A stretch of DNA of 64,000 nt from a bacterium (GTDB lineage Bacteria > Planctomycetota > UBA1135 > UBA2386), in the NCBI GenBank assembly GCA_030432695.1, contig JAUILN010000002.1, forward strand, positions 248,001 to 312,000, in the 5' to 3' direction. The notes beneath the pieces are model-generated. The model ran no database searches and was not told the DNA's origin. It was given only the letters and a program-made list of their open reading frames with translations. This document shows, in pieces, positions 36,912 through 45,469 of this stretch. A program made the translations under genes and the position numbers. Within the stretch, counting starts at the first letter, position 1. The number at the start of each line of letters is the position of its first letter.

Positions 36912-37136
36912 CGCGGCGCCGGCCGTGGGTTCGTCGCTCCTGGGCCCGCGCTGGGGATTCCCACGCGCCAGCTCTCGGGTAGCCGCCCGCAGGTTACTTG
37001 CATGCCGTCCCGCACCGCCATGCACGCCTTGCGCGCCTTGCGCGCTCGCGGCGCAGTCAGCGGTCAGGGCAACGAGGACTGGGAGGCGACCCAAGGCCTG
37101 CGGATCGACTTCAGCGATCCGCGCTGATCGGCGCGT

Positions 37137-38120
37137 TCACGAGCCGCTCGACTCCCCGACGGTCGGACGGGCGTGGCGAAGGTCGAGGCCGCGCCAGCGC
37201 GAAACGAGATCCGCCGCGGCCTCCGGCCACGAGGGATGCGCGAAGCGGAACCCGTCGTCGATCAAACGATCGGGAACCACCTTGCGGCTCTTCAGCACCA
37301 GCTCGGACTCGGTGCGCAGCACGAAGGCACCGATCTCGAGCATCCAGGCAGTCGCGGGTAGACCGATGCCGATGCCCCACGCCTTGCGCATCGCGGCCAT
37401 GAACTCGCGTTGGGTCAATGGCTCGGGGCTGGCGAGGTTGACCGGACCGTCCAGCTCGGAGGTCAGCAGGTGGTCGACTGCCGCCGCGAAGTCGCGGTCG
37501 TGGATCCACGACATCCACTGCCGGCCGCCAGCGATCGGACCGCCGAGGCCGAGGCGCACCAGCCGCAGCAGCACGTCGAACACGCTGCCGCGGTCCGGGC
37601 TCATCACCATCGCGGTGCGCAGCGCGACCTTCCGGGTGTGAGGCGTCACCGCCTCGGCCTGGGTCCGTTCCCAGGCGACTGCGACATCGATGCTGCGCTT
37701 CCACAGATCGGGAACGCCGGGTTCGTTGCCGCCGAGCACGCCGCGAGTCTCGTCGTGCGGCGGGTCGTCGAGGTTGTGGGCGTAGATCGTCGCGGTCGAC
37801 ATCTGCAGCCACACCGCGGGCGGGTGCTTCGCCCGCGCGATCGCCTGGCCGACCACGCGCGTCGAGTCGACCCGCGAGTCCATCATCTGCCGCAGGTTGG
37901 TCTCGTTGTAACGGCAGTCGACCGTGCGCCCGGCGAGGTTGAGCACCGCGTCGCAGCCGTCGACCGCGTCGGCCCAGTCGCCGAGGGTCTTGCCGTCCCA
38001 GCGGAGCTGGCCCGGCTCTGGGCTCCGGCTGATCAGCGTGACGGTGTGGCCGCGAGCCTCCAGCTCACGAACCAGGACGGCACCGACGTGGCCGGTGCCC
38101 CCGGGGATGAGGATGTGCAT
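37137..38120 (-). CDS. TIGR01777-type NAD-dependent epimerase/dehydratase family protein
   Basis: A 327-residue Rossmann-fold protein. Residues 7-13 (GGTGHVG) are the nucleotide-binding glycine motif; AVLNLAGRTVDCRYNETN and QMSTATIYAHN follow the SDR-extended layout of the YfcH/TIGR01777 family, and the C-terminal NLASPEPLTQREFMAAMRKAW to LLKSRKV-like VLKSRKVVPDRLIDDGFRF region matches the DUF1731 end. Enzymatic reaction of this family is unknown. A start at 38120 (MHILIPGG) fits the family; the ATG ten codons upstream adds an irrelevant lead. Convergent gap to 36911 is occupied only by a short doubtful ORF. It precedes the FG-GAP gene on the same strand after 75 bases. Confidence 0.87.
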   Translation of the reverse strand: MHILIPGGTGHVGAVLVRELEARGHTVTLISRSPEPGQLRWDGKTLGDWADAVDGCDAVLNLAGRTVDCRYNETNLRQMMDSRVDSTRVVGQAIARAKHPPAVWLQMSTATIYAHNLDDPPHDETRGVLGGNEPGVPDLWKRSIDVAVAWERTQAEAVTPHTRKVALRTAMVMSPDRGSVFDVLLRLVRLGLGGPIAGGRQWMSWIHDRDFAAAVDHLLTSELDGPVNLASPEPLTQREFMAAMRKAWGIGIGLPATAWMLEIGAFVLRTESELVLKSRKVVPDRLIDDGFRFAHPSWPEAAADLVSRWRGLDLRHARPTVGESSGS

Positions 38121-38195
38121 GACGAACGACCCGGAAGGTCGGCTCGGCAACCACGCACCGCCGGGGTTCTTGCAGGGATTGGTGCCCGACCCGGA

Positions 38196-39380
38196 TCAAT
38201 CACGCAGCAGAATCCAGGTCCCGGTCTTGCCCGACATCGCCAGATCGAGCCGACCATCGCCGTTCAGGTCGCCGGCACGGATCTGCAGGCCGGTGCCGAC
38301 CCCCTCGTCCTCGCTGATCGCATGCCGGACGAAGCGCGCGCCCTCGACGTCCCAGCGGAAGTAGAACAAGCAGGTCGCATCGGCGGCGCCGGGGTCGCTG
38401 CCGTTGTGGGCCCGCACCCGCTTGCCGGTCACGAAGCCGTCCCGGCCCTCGCCGAGCAGATCGACCTGCAGCAGCGCGTGCGCCTGACTGAACGAGCGGT
38501 CGATCGCGCGCCGCTCCCACACCGGCCGGCCCGCGTCGTTCTGCCCGGTCCTCACCAGCCGGTCGACGCCGTAGCGGTGGCCCTGACCGACCACGATCTC
38601 CGCCTTGCCGTCACCGTCGAAGTCGTGGAGCAGCATCGGGCACGAGGCCTGGCCGAGGTCGCCGTCGCGGTGCAACTGCCAGGGAGCGGCGAACGGATCG
38701 CTGGCCGGCCGCTCGTACCAGCCGACCTTCACCAGCAGGTCGTCGTCGCCGTCGCCGTCGAGATCGCCCCAGCCGATGCCGTGGCCATGGCCGCGCGCGC
38801 CGAGCACGAACGGCTCGATGCGCGGCTCGGCACCCTCTTCACGGACCAATCGCCACACCACCACACCGGCATGGTCGTTCCACGAGTTCACCACGATCTC
38901 CGGCACACCGTCGCCGTCGACGTCGGTCAGGGTGGTGATCTCGTTGTTGGTGCCGACCTTGCCGAGGACCTTGCGCTCCCAGGCGTTGCCGCGCTCGAGC
39001 CGCTCCGCGCCCGGGTTGCGGAACCAACACAGCTCGAGGTCCATGAAGCCGCCGCTGACGACATCGAGCCAGCCGTCCTGGTCGACGTCGTAGAGGTGCT
39101 CGCCGTTGTTGCTGAGGTAGGCGCCGCCGCTGAACTCGGGCACGTCGCGGAGCGGCCGCGGCGTGAACTCGGGTGCGGCGAACCACAGCGGCCCCGCGGT
39201 GAGGTCCAGGTCGCCGTCGTTGTCGACGTCGCCGACCGCGCAGCCCTCGTTGGGCGAGACCGCGAGCAGCCGGGCGGTGAAGGCCAGGTCCGCACCGAGG
39301 GCGGCCGGCTCGCCGGGTTTCGACGTGTCGAGGGGCTGCGGGATCTGACAGGCGAGGGTGAGCAGCAGGAGGTCGAGCAT
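38196..39380 (-). CDS. Secreted FG-GAP/VCBS repeat protein
   Basis: A 394-residue exported protein. Residues 1-15 form a signal peptide (MLDLLLLTLACQIPQ; the Cys at 11 could make it a lipoprotein). A series of FG-GAP repeats with Ca-binding loops covers the whole protein: GDVDNDGDLDLTAG, YDVDQDGWLDVVSG, TDVDGDGVPEIVVNSW, GDLDGDGDDDLLVKVG, HDFDGDGKAEIVVGQG and AGDLNGDGRLDLAMSG. Six or seven loops fit an integrin-like beta-propeller. Such proteins are common in planctomycete secretomes; ligand unknown. Downstream neighbour 40 bases away on the other strand is the 39456 lipoprotein, so the two are divergent; the small fragment at 21987-22211 resembles its last repeat. Confidence 0.88.
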   Translation of the reverse strand: MLDLLLLTLACQIPQPLDTSKPGEPAALGADLAFTARLLAVSPNEGCAVGDVDNDGDLDLTAGPLWFAAPEFTPRPLRDVPEFSGGAYLSNNGEHLYDVDQDGWLDVVSGGFMDLELCWFRNPGAERLERGNAWERKVLGKVGTNNEITTLTDVDGDGVPEIVVNSWNDHAGVVVWRLVREEGAEPRIEPFVLGARGHGHGIGWGDLDGDGDDDLLVKVGWYERPASDPFAAPWQLHRDGDLGQASCPMLLHDFDGDGKAEIVVGQGHRYGVDRLVRTGQNDAGRPVWERRAIDRSFSQAHALLQVDLLGEGRDGFVTGKRVRAHNGSDPGAADATCLFYFRWDVEGARFVRHAISEDEGVGTGLQIRAGDLNGDGRLDLAMSGKTGTWILLRD

Positions 39381-39455
39381 CAGAGCGCTGGCGTCGGGGG
39401 CGGATCAGCAAGGATCCGGGTCTCGGCGAAGGGACCGGTCGGGCACGATACCGGA

Positions 39456-40541
39456 ATGCTGCGAACCACCCGTTCGATCCGTGGACTGCCGGCGCTACTC
39501 GCTGCCCTCACCCTGGCCGCCTGCAACGGTTCGTCGAGCGGTGACCCTCCGGCCGCGAGCGGCTCGCTCGGCCCTTCGGGCGGCTCGCTCGGCGTGCCGT
39601 CGGGTGAACTGACCGGCACGCGCCTCACGGTGCCGGCCGGCGCCCTGTCGAGCGACACCTGGTTCACGATCGACGTCGGCCTGCGCTCGAACATCCCCGG
39701 CGTCGCCCATCTCGGTGCCGCCGCCGAGATCACTCCCGCGGCCACCGTGTTCGGCGCGCCCGCGACGGTGACCGTGCCGTTCGACCCCCGGCTGGTGCCG
39801 CCCGGCGCCACCGTCGACCAGATCCAGATGGGCTTCCGCAACTCGGTCGGAATGGTCACCGTGATCCCGGCGACGGTGGTCGACCTCGCGAACGCCCGGG
39901 TCTCGGCACAGGTCCTCGGGCTCGGCACGTTCTGGCCGGTCTCCCCGGACCTGGTCCCCGCCAGCTCGCTGCTACCGCTGAACGACGGCGACACCTACAC
40001 CTTCGACAGCGGCCTGGTGCTGGCGGTCGCGCGGACCTCCACCGAGCCGAACCTGCCGCCGGTCGACATCGCCAAGCTCTCGTTCGTCGAGACCGGTCGC
40101 ACCACCGCCTGGTACTTCCGCGAGGACGCCGGCGCGGTCGAGTCGTACGGCCGGCTCGAGGTCGGCATCGGCCAGGAGATCAACGACTCCGAGATCACGG
40201 TGCTGCCCGCGGTCGTCCAGCTCGGTGCGCGCATCTCCTCGGTGACGACCTACCTCGGCTACTGGCCGTTCGGCACCTCGCTGGTCGCCTACACCGGCAT
40301 CCGCGAGGAGACCACCCTGGTCGCGGAGAAGCTCGACGTCGCGGTGCCCGCCGGCGTCTTCCCGGGCAGCTACCGGGTGGTGTTCACCAGCGACTTCCGC
40401 GACACCCAGCCGCAGCAGGGCACGCGGACCATCACGATGTGGCTGGCGCCCGGGGTCGGCCCGGTGCGCATCCAGTTCGACCAGGGCAGCGTCACCGACC
40501 TGACCCAGGCGGTGGTCGGCGGGATGGCGGTAGGGAACTGA
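39456..40541 (+). CDS. Lipoprotein with ZU5-like N-terminal domain
   Basis: A 361-residue lipoprotein. Signal peptide with lipobox LTLAAC, lipidated Cys at residue 23 followed by a Ser/Gly/Pro-rich spacer (NGSSSGDPPAAS). Residues about 35-135 resemble a ZU5 domain (GGSLGVPSG...LTVPAGALSSDTWFTIDVG, ITPAATVFGAPATVTVPFD). Residues about 155-361 are beta-rich with a long extracytoplasmic part, LSFVETGRTTAWYFREDAG and YRVVFTSDFRDTQPQQG, of unknown kind. CACGAT at 39444-39449, six bases before ATG, is a possible leaderless -10 element. Lies between the FG-GAP gene and the second sigma-factor fusion, 87 bases before the latter. Confidence 0.82.
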   Translation: MLRTTRSIRGLPALLAALTLAACNGSSSGDPPAASGSLGPSGGSLGVPSGELTGTRLTVPAGALSSDTWFTIDVGLRSNIPGVAHLGAAAEITPAATVFGAPATVTVPFDPRLVPPGATVDQIQMGFRNSVGMVTVIPATVVDLANARVSAQVLGLGTFWPVSPDLVPASSLLPLNDGDTYTFDSGLVLAVARTSTEPNLPPVDIAKLSFVETGRTTAWYFREDAGAVESYGRLEVGIGQEINDSEITVLPAVVQLGARISSVTTYLGYWPFGTSLVAYTGIREETTLVAEKLDVAVPAGVFPGSYRVVFTSDFRDTQPQQGTRTITMWLAPGVGPVRIQFDQGSVTDLTQAVVGGMAVGN

Positions 40542-40628
40542 CCGGTCCACCCGGCCCCACGTCCGGGAGCCGATCTGGCAGGATTCCCTGTAACGACAGG
40601 ACATCCCCGGCCCGATAGGCGCCGACCG

Positions 40629-43559
40629 ATGCGGAACGCACGACCAGCTCCCGATCCGGACACCTCCTTCGCGGCCTTCGCGAAGGGCGGCGATCCGGAC
40701 GACCTCGCGCGGGTCTTCGAGGCGACTGCCCCGAAGCTGCTGCGGGTCGCGCTGCATCTCGCGCGGGACACGGCCGACGCCGAGGACCTGGTCCAGGCGA
40801 CGTTCGTGACCGCGATGGAGAAGGCGGGGGACTACGACCCCGCGCGCCCGCTGCTGCCCTGGTTGACCGGCATCCTCCAGCACCACGCCAAGGAAGCGCG
40901 GGGTCGGATGCGGTCGCCGGACCCGACGCGGCTCGACCGACCCGAGCCACCCGTCGATCCGGCGCAGGCGGCACGACGGCGCGAAGTCGACGACGCGCTG
41001 CACGCGGCGATCGACCGGTTGCCCGACGGCGACCGGGCGCTCCTGGTGCTCGAGGTCCGGCACGGGCTGAGCCCGGCCGAGATCGCCGACGTGCTGGGGC
41101 GGGCGCCGGGGACGGTGCGGGTCCAACTGCATCGCGCCAGGGAACGACTGCGGCGGGTGCTCCCCGCCGGGGTCGCATCGATGCTCGCGTTGTCCGCCAC
41201 CGGCCTGCACGCGCAGGGCGGGGCGGGCCGCGGGCTCTCGGCGATCGGGCGCGAACTGCGCGCGCTCGCCAACGCTCGACTCGAAGCCGCGACGCCGGTG
41301 GGCGTCGTGGTGATGCAGGCACTGCTGATGAAGCTCACCTCGAAGATCGGACTCGCCGCGGCGGTCCTGCTGTTGACCGGGATCGCCGGTGGCCTCGCGC
41401 TCAGCTCCGGTGGCGACCGCCAGGATGCGCCCCGGGTCGAAGCTGCGGCGGCTACCAACCAGGCCCGCACGTCGGAAGGCACGGCCCAGGCCGCGCGCGC
41501 CGGCGCGGACGGCGCAGGCGACTCCTCCGAGGCGAACGGAGCGGGCCGGCGCACGGCCGTCGACGATACCGAACGCACCTCGGCCCCGGTGGTCCGCCTG
41601 CGCGTGCAGCGCGCCCACGACGCGGCGCCGCTGGCCGGCGTGCCTCTGACCATCGAGCCGGAGGACGGTCGCCATCCGGCGCTGCACTCGGCGACGGTCG
41701 TGACCGATGCGCACGGCTTCGTCGAGCTGCAAGGATTGGCCGCTGGCGCCTACCGGGTGGTCACCGACCGCGAGGTGTTCCGGCCGGACTCGGATACCAA
41801 CCGACTCCCCTTCACACTCGACAATCCGCAGACATTCCGCAGCGTCGTCAACCGCACCGGGATGTTCGAAGGCTCGTACATCTCCGTCGCACTCGGCGCG
41901 GCTTCGGAGCCAGGCGTTCCGGTGGCTCACACGATCCGTCTCTCGAGTCCCGACGGCGACGTCTCGGCGGCCCCCGGCCAGATCACCTTCGGCAACTTCG
42001 ATGTCGGACTGAGCGACGAGACGGTCTCCGAAGAGGAGGCACGCGGCATGATCGAGATGCTGCGCACCTTCGAACTCGACGAACGGGCCGGTGGCTCGCG
42101 CGCGCCCGAGCTGGTCGCCACCCGCTTCGACCTCGCCGACGAAGACATCGACGTCGAGATCGTGCTGGTCGGCGGAGTCGGCGTGCACGGCGTGGTCCTC
42201 ACCCCCGACGAGCAGCCCGCGCCTGGCGCCCGCCTCGCGATGCTCTTGAAGGACGAGAAAGAGACGCTGCCACTGCGCGCGCGTGCCGACGAAGCCGGCC
42301 GGTTCGCCATCCCCGACCTGCCTGCCGGCGCGCGCCTGATCGCGTTCGGCGTGGAGGGTTTCGCACAGGGCCTGCCCACCGCGTTGGCCGAGAAGGATGC
42401 GGACACAGTCCTCCACCTCGGCGCGCCTCAGGGCTCGCTGCACGGGTTGGTCCACACTCCGGACGGCACGCCGCTCGCCGACGTGCGCATCCGCATCGGC
42501 GCGGTGGATGGCGAGACCCCACCGGTCCGCGCTCGGACCGATGAGGAAGGCCACTTCGGTCCGATCTGGACCGGACTCGAGGAGCTGCCGGTGCTGGTGA
42601 TGGCAACGGGCTTCGAGCCGTGGATGGCGACGGTCCGCTCCAACCCCGAGGAGCCGACCTGGCTCGACGTGCAGTTGACCCCCGGCTGGTCGCTCAGCGG
42701 TCAGGTGCTCAACGCCGATGGCGCACCCGCCGCCGGCGTGACGGTCCGCGCCGTCGCCGAAGATCGCCCGACCACCGACGTGCTGGCGGGCCCCGACGGC
42801 CGGTTCCTGCTCGAGTGCCTGCCCGCCGGCCCCGTGACGCTGCACGTCGACGGCGACGGCGAGAACTGGCGCGACCTCGACGAACCGGTCCAGGGCTTCC
42901 CCGGCCAGGAGCAGAGCCGCGATCTCGAGCGCCAGCCGTTCGGTCGGATCGTCGTGACGGTGCACGACGACCGGGGCGAGCCGTTGAGCGGGTGGGTGGT
43001 CCGGGCGACCCCGCTGCACTCGTCCAGCAAGGCCCCGGCGGTCGCCGGCCGCGTCCGGGACGACGGCGAGGCGCGGCTCGCCACCTGGCCCCACGAGACC
43101 TACCGCCTCGAGTTCCAGCCCGACCGCGCCCAGCGGCTGATGCTGTCGCGGTCCGACGGCGAATCGATCCCCCTGGTGTTCTTCGCCGGCCCCCCGCAGA
43201 TCGCGTCCGGCAAGCGCAGCATCCCCGGCTCGGCGCTCGGAATCGACGCGGTTCCCGGCGTGGTCGACAAGCTCGACGTGCTGGTGCCCTCGCACATGCT
43301 GCCCAACGCGCGGCTCCGCGGCGTGCTGGTCGATGCCGACGGCAAGCCGCTGCGCGGCACGCTGCGGATCCTGCTCGACGAGGAGCACGGTCGCAACGTG
43401 AACCTGAAGGAGGACGGCAGCTTCGACACCGGCCAGATGCTGCCCGGCGCCTACACCTTCCGGCTGACGCCCCGCGGCGGGCAACCCTTCGACCTCGCGG
43501 TCACCGCGCTCGAGCCGCACCAGGACCTCGACGTCGGCACGGTGTCCGCGCCGCGCTGA
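40629..43559 (+). CDS. ECF sigma factor fused via a transmembrane helix to carboxypeptidase-regulatory-like repeats (second copy)
   Basis: A 976-residue fusion, same plan as the 33911 gene. Residues about 25-180 hold ECF regions 2 (ALHLARDTADAEDLVQATFV, LLPWLTGILQHHAKEARGR) and 4 (DDALHAAIDRLPDGDRALLV, HTH EIADVLGRAPGTVRVQLHRA). A juxtamembrane stretch ends in ALLMKLTSK, matching LLMMKSK of the other copy, and a single strong helix follows at about 239-258 (KIGLAAAVLLLTGIAGGLALS); a weaker hydrophobic stretch at 182-195 may be a second. The extracytoplasmic part (about 290-976) contains beta-sandwich repeats with the D-x-D/E-G-x-F core (DAHGFVELQGLAAG, DEAGRFAIPDLPAG, GPDGRFLLECLPAG, EDGSFDTGQMLPG). 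No anti-sigma domain. Role as in the other copy: membrane-tethered transcription factor sensing the outside. Convergent with the gene at 43568 (8 bases). Confidence 0.85.
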   Translation: MRNARPAPDPDTSFAAFAKGGDPDDLARVFEATAPKLLRVALHLARDTADAEDLVQATFVTAMEKAGDYDPARPLLPWLTGILQHHAKEARGRMRSPDPTRLDRPEPPVDPAQAARRREVDDALHAAIDRLPDGDRALLVLEVRHGLSPAEIADVLGRAPGTVRVQLHRARERLRRVLPAGVASMLALSATGLHAQGGAGRGLSAIGRELRALANARLEAATPVGVVVMQALLMKLTSKIGLAAAVLLLTGIAGGLALSSGGDRQDAPRVEAAAATNQARTSEGTAQAARAGADGAGDSSEANGAGRRTAVDDTERTSAPVVRLRVQRAHDAAPLAGVPLTIEPEDGRHPALHSATVVTDAHGFVELQGLAAGAYRVVTDREVFRPDSDTNRLPFTLDNPQTFRSVVNRTGMFEGSYISVALGAASEPGVPVAHTIRLSSPDGDVSAAPGQITFGNFDVGLSDETVSEEEARGMIEMLRTFELDERAGGSRAPELVATRFDLADEDIDVEIVLVGGVGVHGVVLTPDEQPAPGARLAMLLKDEKETLPLRARADEAGRFAIPDLPAGARLIAFGVEGFAQGLPTALAEKDADTVLHLGAPQGSLHGLVHTPDGTPLADVRIRIGAVDGETPPVRARTDEEGHFGPIWTGLEELPVLVMATGFEPWMATVRSNPEEPTWLDVQLTPGWSLSGQVLNADGAPAAGVTVRAVAEDRPTTDVLAGPDGRFLLECLPAGPVTLHVDGDGENWRDLDEPVQGFPGQEQSRDLERQPFGRIVVTVHDDRGEPLSGWVVRATPLHSSSKAPAVAGRVRDDGEARLATWPHETYRLEFQPDRAQRLMLSRSDGESIPLVFFAGPPQIASGKRSIPGSALGIDAVPGVVDKLDVLVPSHMLPNARLRGVLVDADGKPLRGTLRILLDEEHGRNVNLKEDGSFDTGQMLPGAYTFRLTPRGGQPFDLAVTALEPHQDLDVGTVSAPR

Positions 43560-43567
43560 TCCGACCT

Positions 43568-45322
43568 CTACCGCGACGTCGACGGCCCCGCGAGCTGCGG
43601 TCGGAGGAAGCCGAGCATCCGGCAGGTGTCGTGCTCTCCGGCCCAGGTCTTCGCCCGCGGGTACTGCAGACCCTCGGCGATCATCGCGGCCTCGAAGTAC
43701 CAGTCGCGCCCGTCGATCGTCCGCACCCCGGCTCGCTCGAAGGCCTGCGCCGCGGTTTCGAACCACTGCGCACGGTACGACGCCCAGTGGAATGGCACGC
43801 CGGGATGGGCCAAGGGGGTCCACTCCCGACCGAGCCAGGCGAGCCCGCCGTCGGCGGCCAGCTCCAGTTCGCCGGCGAGCCCGGCCTCACGCGGCGACGC
43901 GGCCTTCAGCGCCGCCGCGATCCGCAGGCACGAGGCGGTGCCGATCGCCGTCGCGGTGCCGCCCACCGGGTAGCCCTCGCCTTCCTTCCACCCGATGGGC
44001 ACCACCTGGACCCTGCGACGCTGGCCATCCACGAAGCCGAACTCGAGGGTGACCGCACGCTCCTCGGCCGTGCCCTGGGCCAGGAAGAAGCGGCCCAGCC
44101 GGCGCCAGAGTTCGACCGGCACCGCCACGCCACAGAGCCGCGCCGCTTCGAGCGCGCGCACCGTCTGCTCGCCCTCGTCCACCGACGGCGAGTCGCTCCC
44201 CGGATAGACCAGGATCTGCTCCGGATCGCGCGCCATCAGCAGCTCCACCAGCTCCGCGGTCCGCTCGGCGAGCCAGGCGCGATCCTCGTCGGCGACCTCG
44301 CGCGGCATCGGCGCTGCGAGCAGGCCGTGGCCGATCTCCACGCGTTCCCCCGGCCGGGTGTAGAGCTCGGCGATCGCGCGGATCGCGAGGCTCCGCGACT
44401 GGATGCCTTCCGGGCGCGCCCTCCGCAGCTTGCGCAGCGCGGTCGCCATCGCCGGCTCCTGGACGCCGGCGCCCAGCTCGATCAGCACGCGCACGTAGTC
44501 GGCGAGTTCCGATTCGCGGCTCCAGGCATGCTCGCCTTCGCCCGCATCCTCGTAGCTCCAGATCGGGTCACCAGGATCGCGCAGCTCCTCGAGCACCGCC
44601 GCGACCCCTTCCTCGATCGCATTCGCGGTCAGCTTGCGGAACTCGGGGGTATCTTCCTCCACCACGTCGCGAAACGTCCAGCTCTCGATCCGCCGGACCC
44701 GCGCGCGGTGGATCGACATGTCGTCGCGATCGTCCTGCCACTCGACGATCAGCTCGGATTGGAAGCCCAGCACGCGGCCGTTGGCACGGTCCAGGGTGCG
44801 GGTGAGTTCGAGCGTGCCACGCAACCGTGCCTGCGACTCGATCGACCAACGCTCCTCGTCGAGCTTCGGATCGTGCTTGATCTGCGCGGTGATCCGCTGG
44901 GTGCCGTCCTGACCTTCCCGATAGGTGCGCACATCGATGCGATGCCCCGCGCTCTCGTTGTTCTGCGGCAGGATCAACTCTCGTCGGCCGCCACCGTCGA
45001 CGTCACGCAGGTCGAAGGCGAGGCGTCGCGCGATCAGCCGGATGCCGAAGATCGGTGCATCGACGAACCGCCGCGTCTCGTCGAGTTCCCCACCCAGCAG
45101 CACCGGCGGGTTCTCCTCGCGGACGAAGCGCGCATACCAACCCTTGTCCTCGGCCCCCTCGGGCGACAGCACCTCGACGCGATCCTCCTGCACGTAGCGG
45201 ATCGCCTGGTCGACCTCGACCTGCCAGGTCATGGACTGCGCGGTGAGGGGCGCGGCGCAGACCAGCGCGAACGCTGTGAGGAGGCGATTCAGACGCAGGT
45301 AGGGGCAGGTGGTTCGGCGCAT
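43568..45322 (-). CDS. Secreted protein of unknown function, probable helical-toroid C-terminus
   Basis: A 584-residue exported protein. Signal peptide residues 1-29 (LLTAFALVCAAPLTAQS). Residues about 30-215 are beta-rich (DAPIFGIRLIARRLAFDLRDVDGGGRREL, EIRVEW-like ELIVEWQDDRDDMS) and the remaining 370 residues are helical with periodic A-x2-L patterns. The end contains DGGLAWLGREWTPLAHPGV and FHWASYRAQWFETAAQAFERAG, reminiscent of alpha/alpha-toroid repeats (squalene/terpene-cyclase or glycosidase-like), which planctomycetes often use in secreted proteins. No catalytic residue pattern clear. It follows the HEAT-like gene 45470-46783 on the same strand after 147 bases and may belong to its operon. 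Confidence 0.72.
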   Translation of the reverse strand: MRRTTCPYLRLNRLLTAFALVCAAPLTAQSMTWQVEVDQAIRYVQEDRVEVLSPEGAEDKGWYARFVREENPPVLLGGELDETRRFVDAPIFGIRLIARRLAFDLRDVDGGGRRELILPQNNESAGHRIDVRTYREGQDGTQRITAQIKHDPKLDEERWSIESQARLRGTLELTRTLDRANGRVLGFQSELIVEWQDDRDDMSIHRARVRRIESWTFRDVVEEDTPEFRKLTANAIEEGVAAVLEELRDPGDPIWSYEDAGEGEHAWSRESELADYVRVLIELGAGVQEPAMATALRKLRRARPEGIQSRSLAIRAIAELYTRPGERVEIGHGLLAAPMPREVADEDRAWLAERTAELVELLMARDPEQILVYPGSDSPSVDEGEQTVRALEAARLCGVAVPVELWRRLGRFFLAQGTAEERAVTLEFGFVDGQRRRVQVVPIGWKEGEGYPVGGTATAIGTASCLRIAAALKAASPREAGLAGELELAADGGLAWLGREWTPLAHPGVPFHWASYRAQWFETAAQAFERAGVRTIDGRDWYFEAAMIAEGLQYPRAKTWAGEHDTCRMLGFLRPQLAGPSTSR

Positions 45323-45469
45323 CGGTTCGGCTCGGGGACCTCGTAGGAGCGCGGCCCCGGCGCAACCACCATGCCGTTGCGGGTTCGGGCAGAATGGGTG
45401 GATTCTGCTCCGTTCGACCCTTCCTCCTGTCGTGCTGCGACGACAGGTGGCCCACGAGCGAGGCGCCGA

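Noticed and set aside
37002-37127. Short 41-codon frame (MPSRTAMHALRALRARG...) between two minus-strand genes.
   Set aside because: No ribosome site, no recognised homology, and composition does not distinguish it from chance; it may be a leader peptide but support is too weak.
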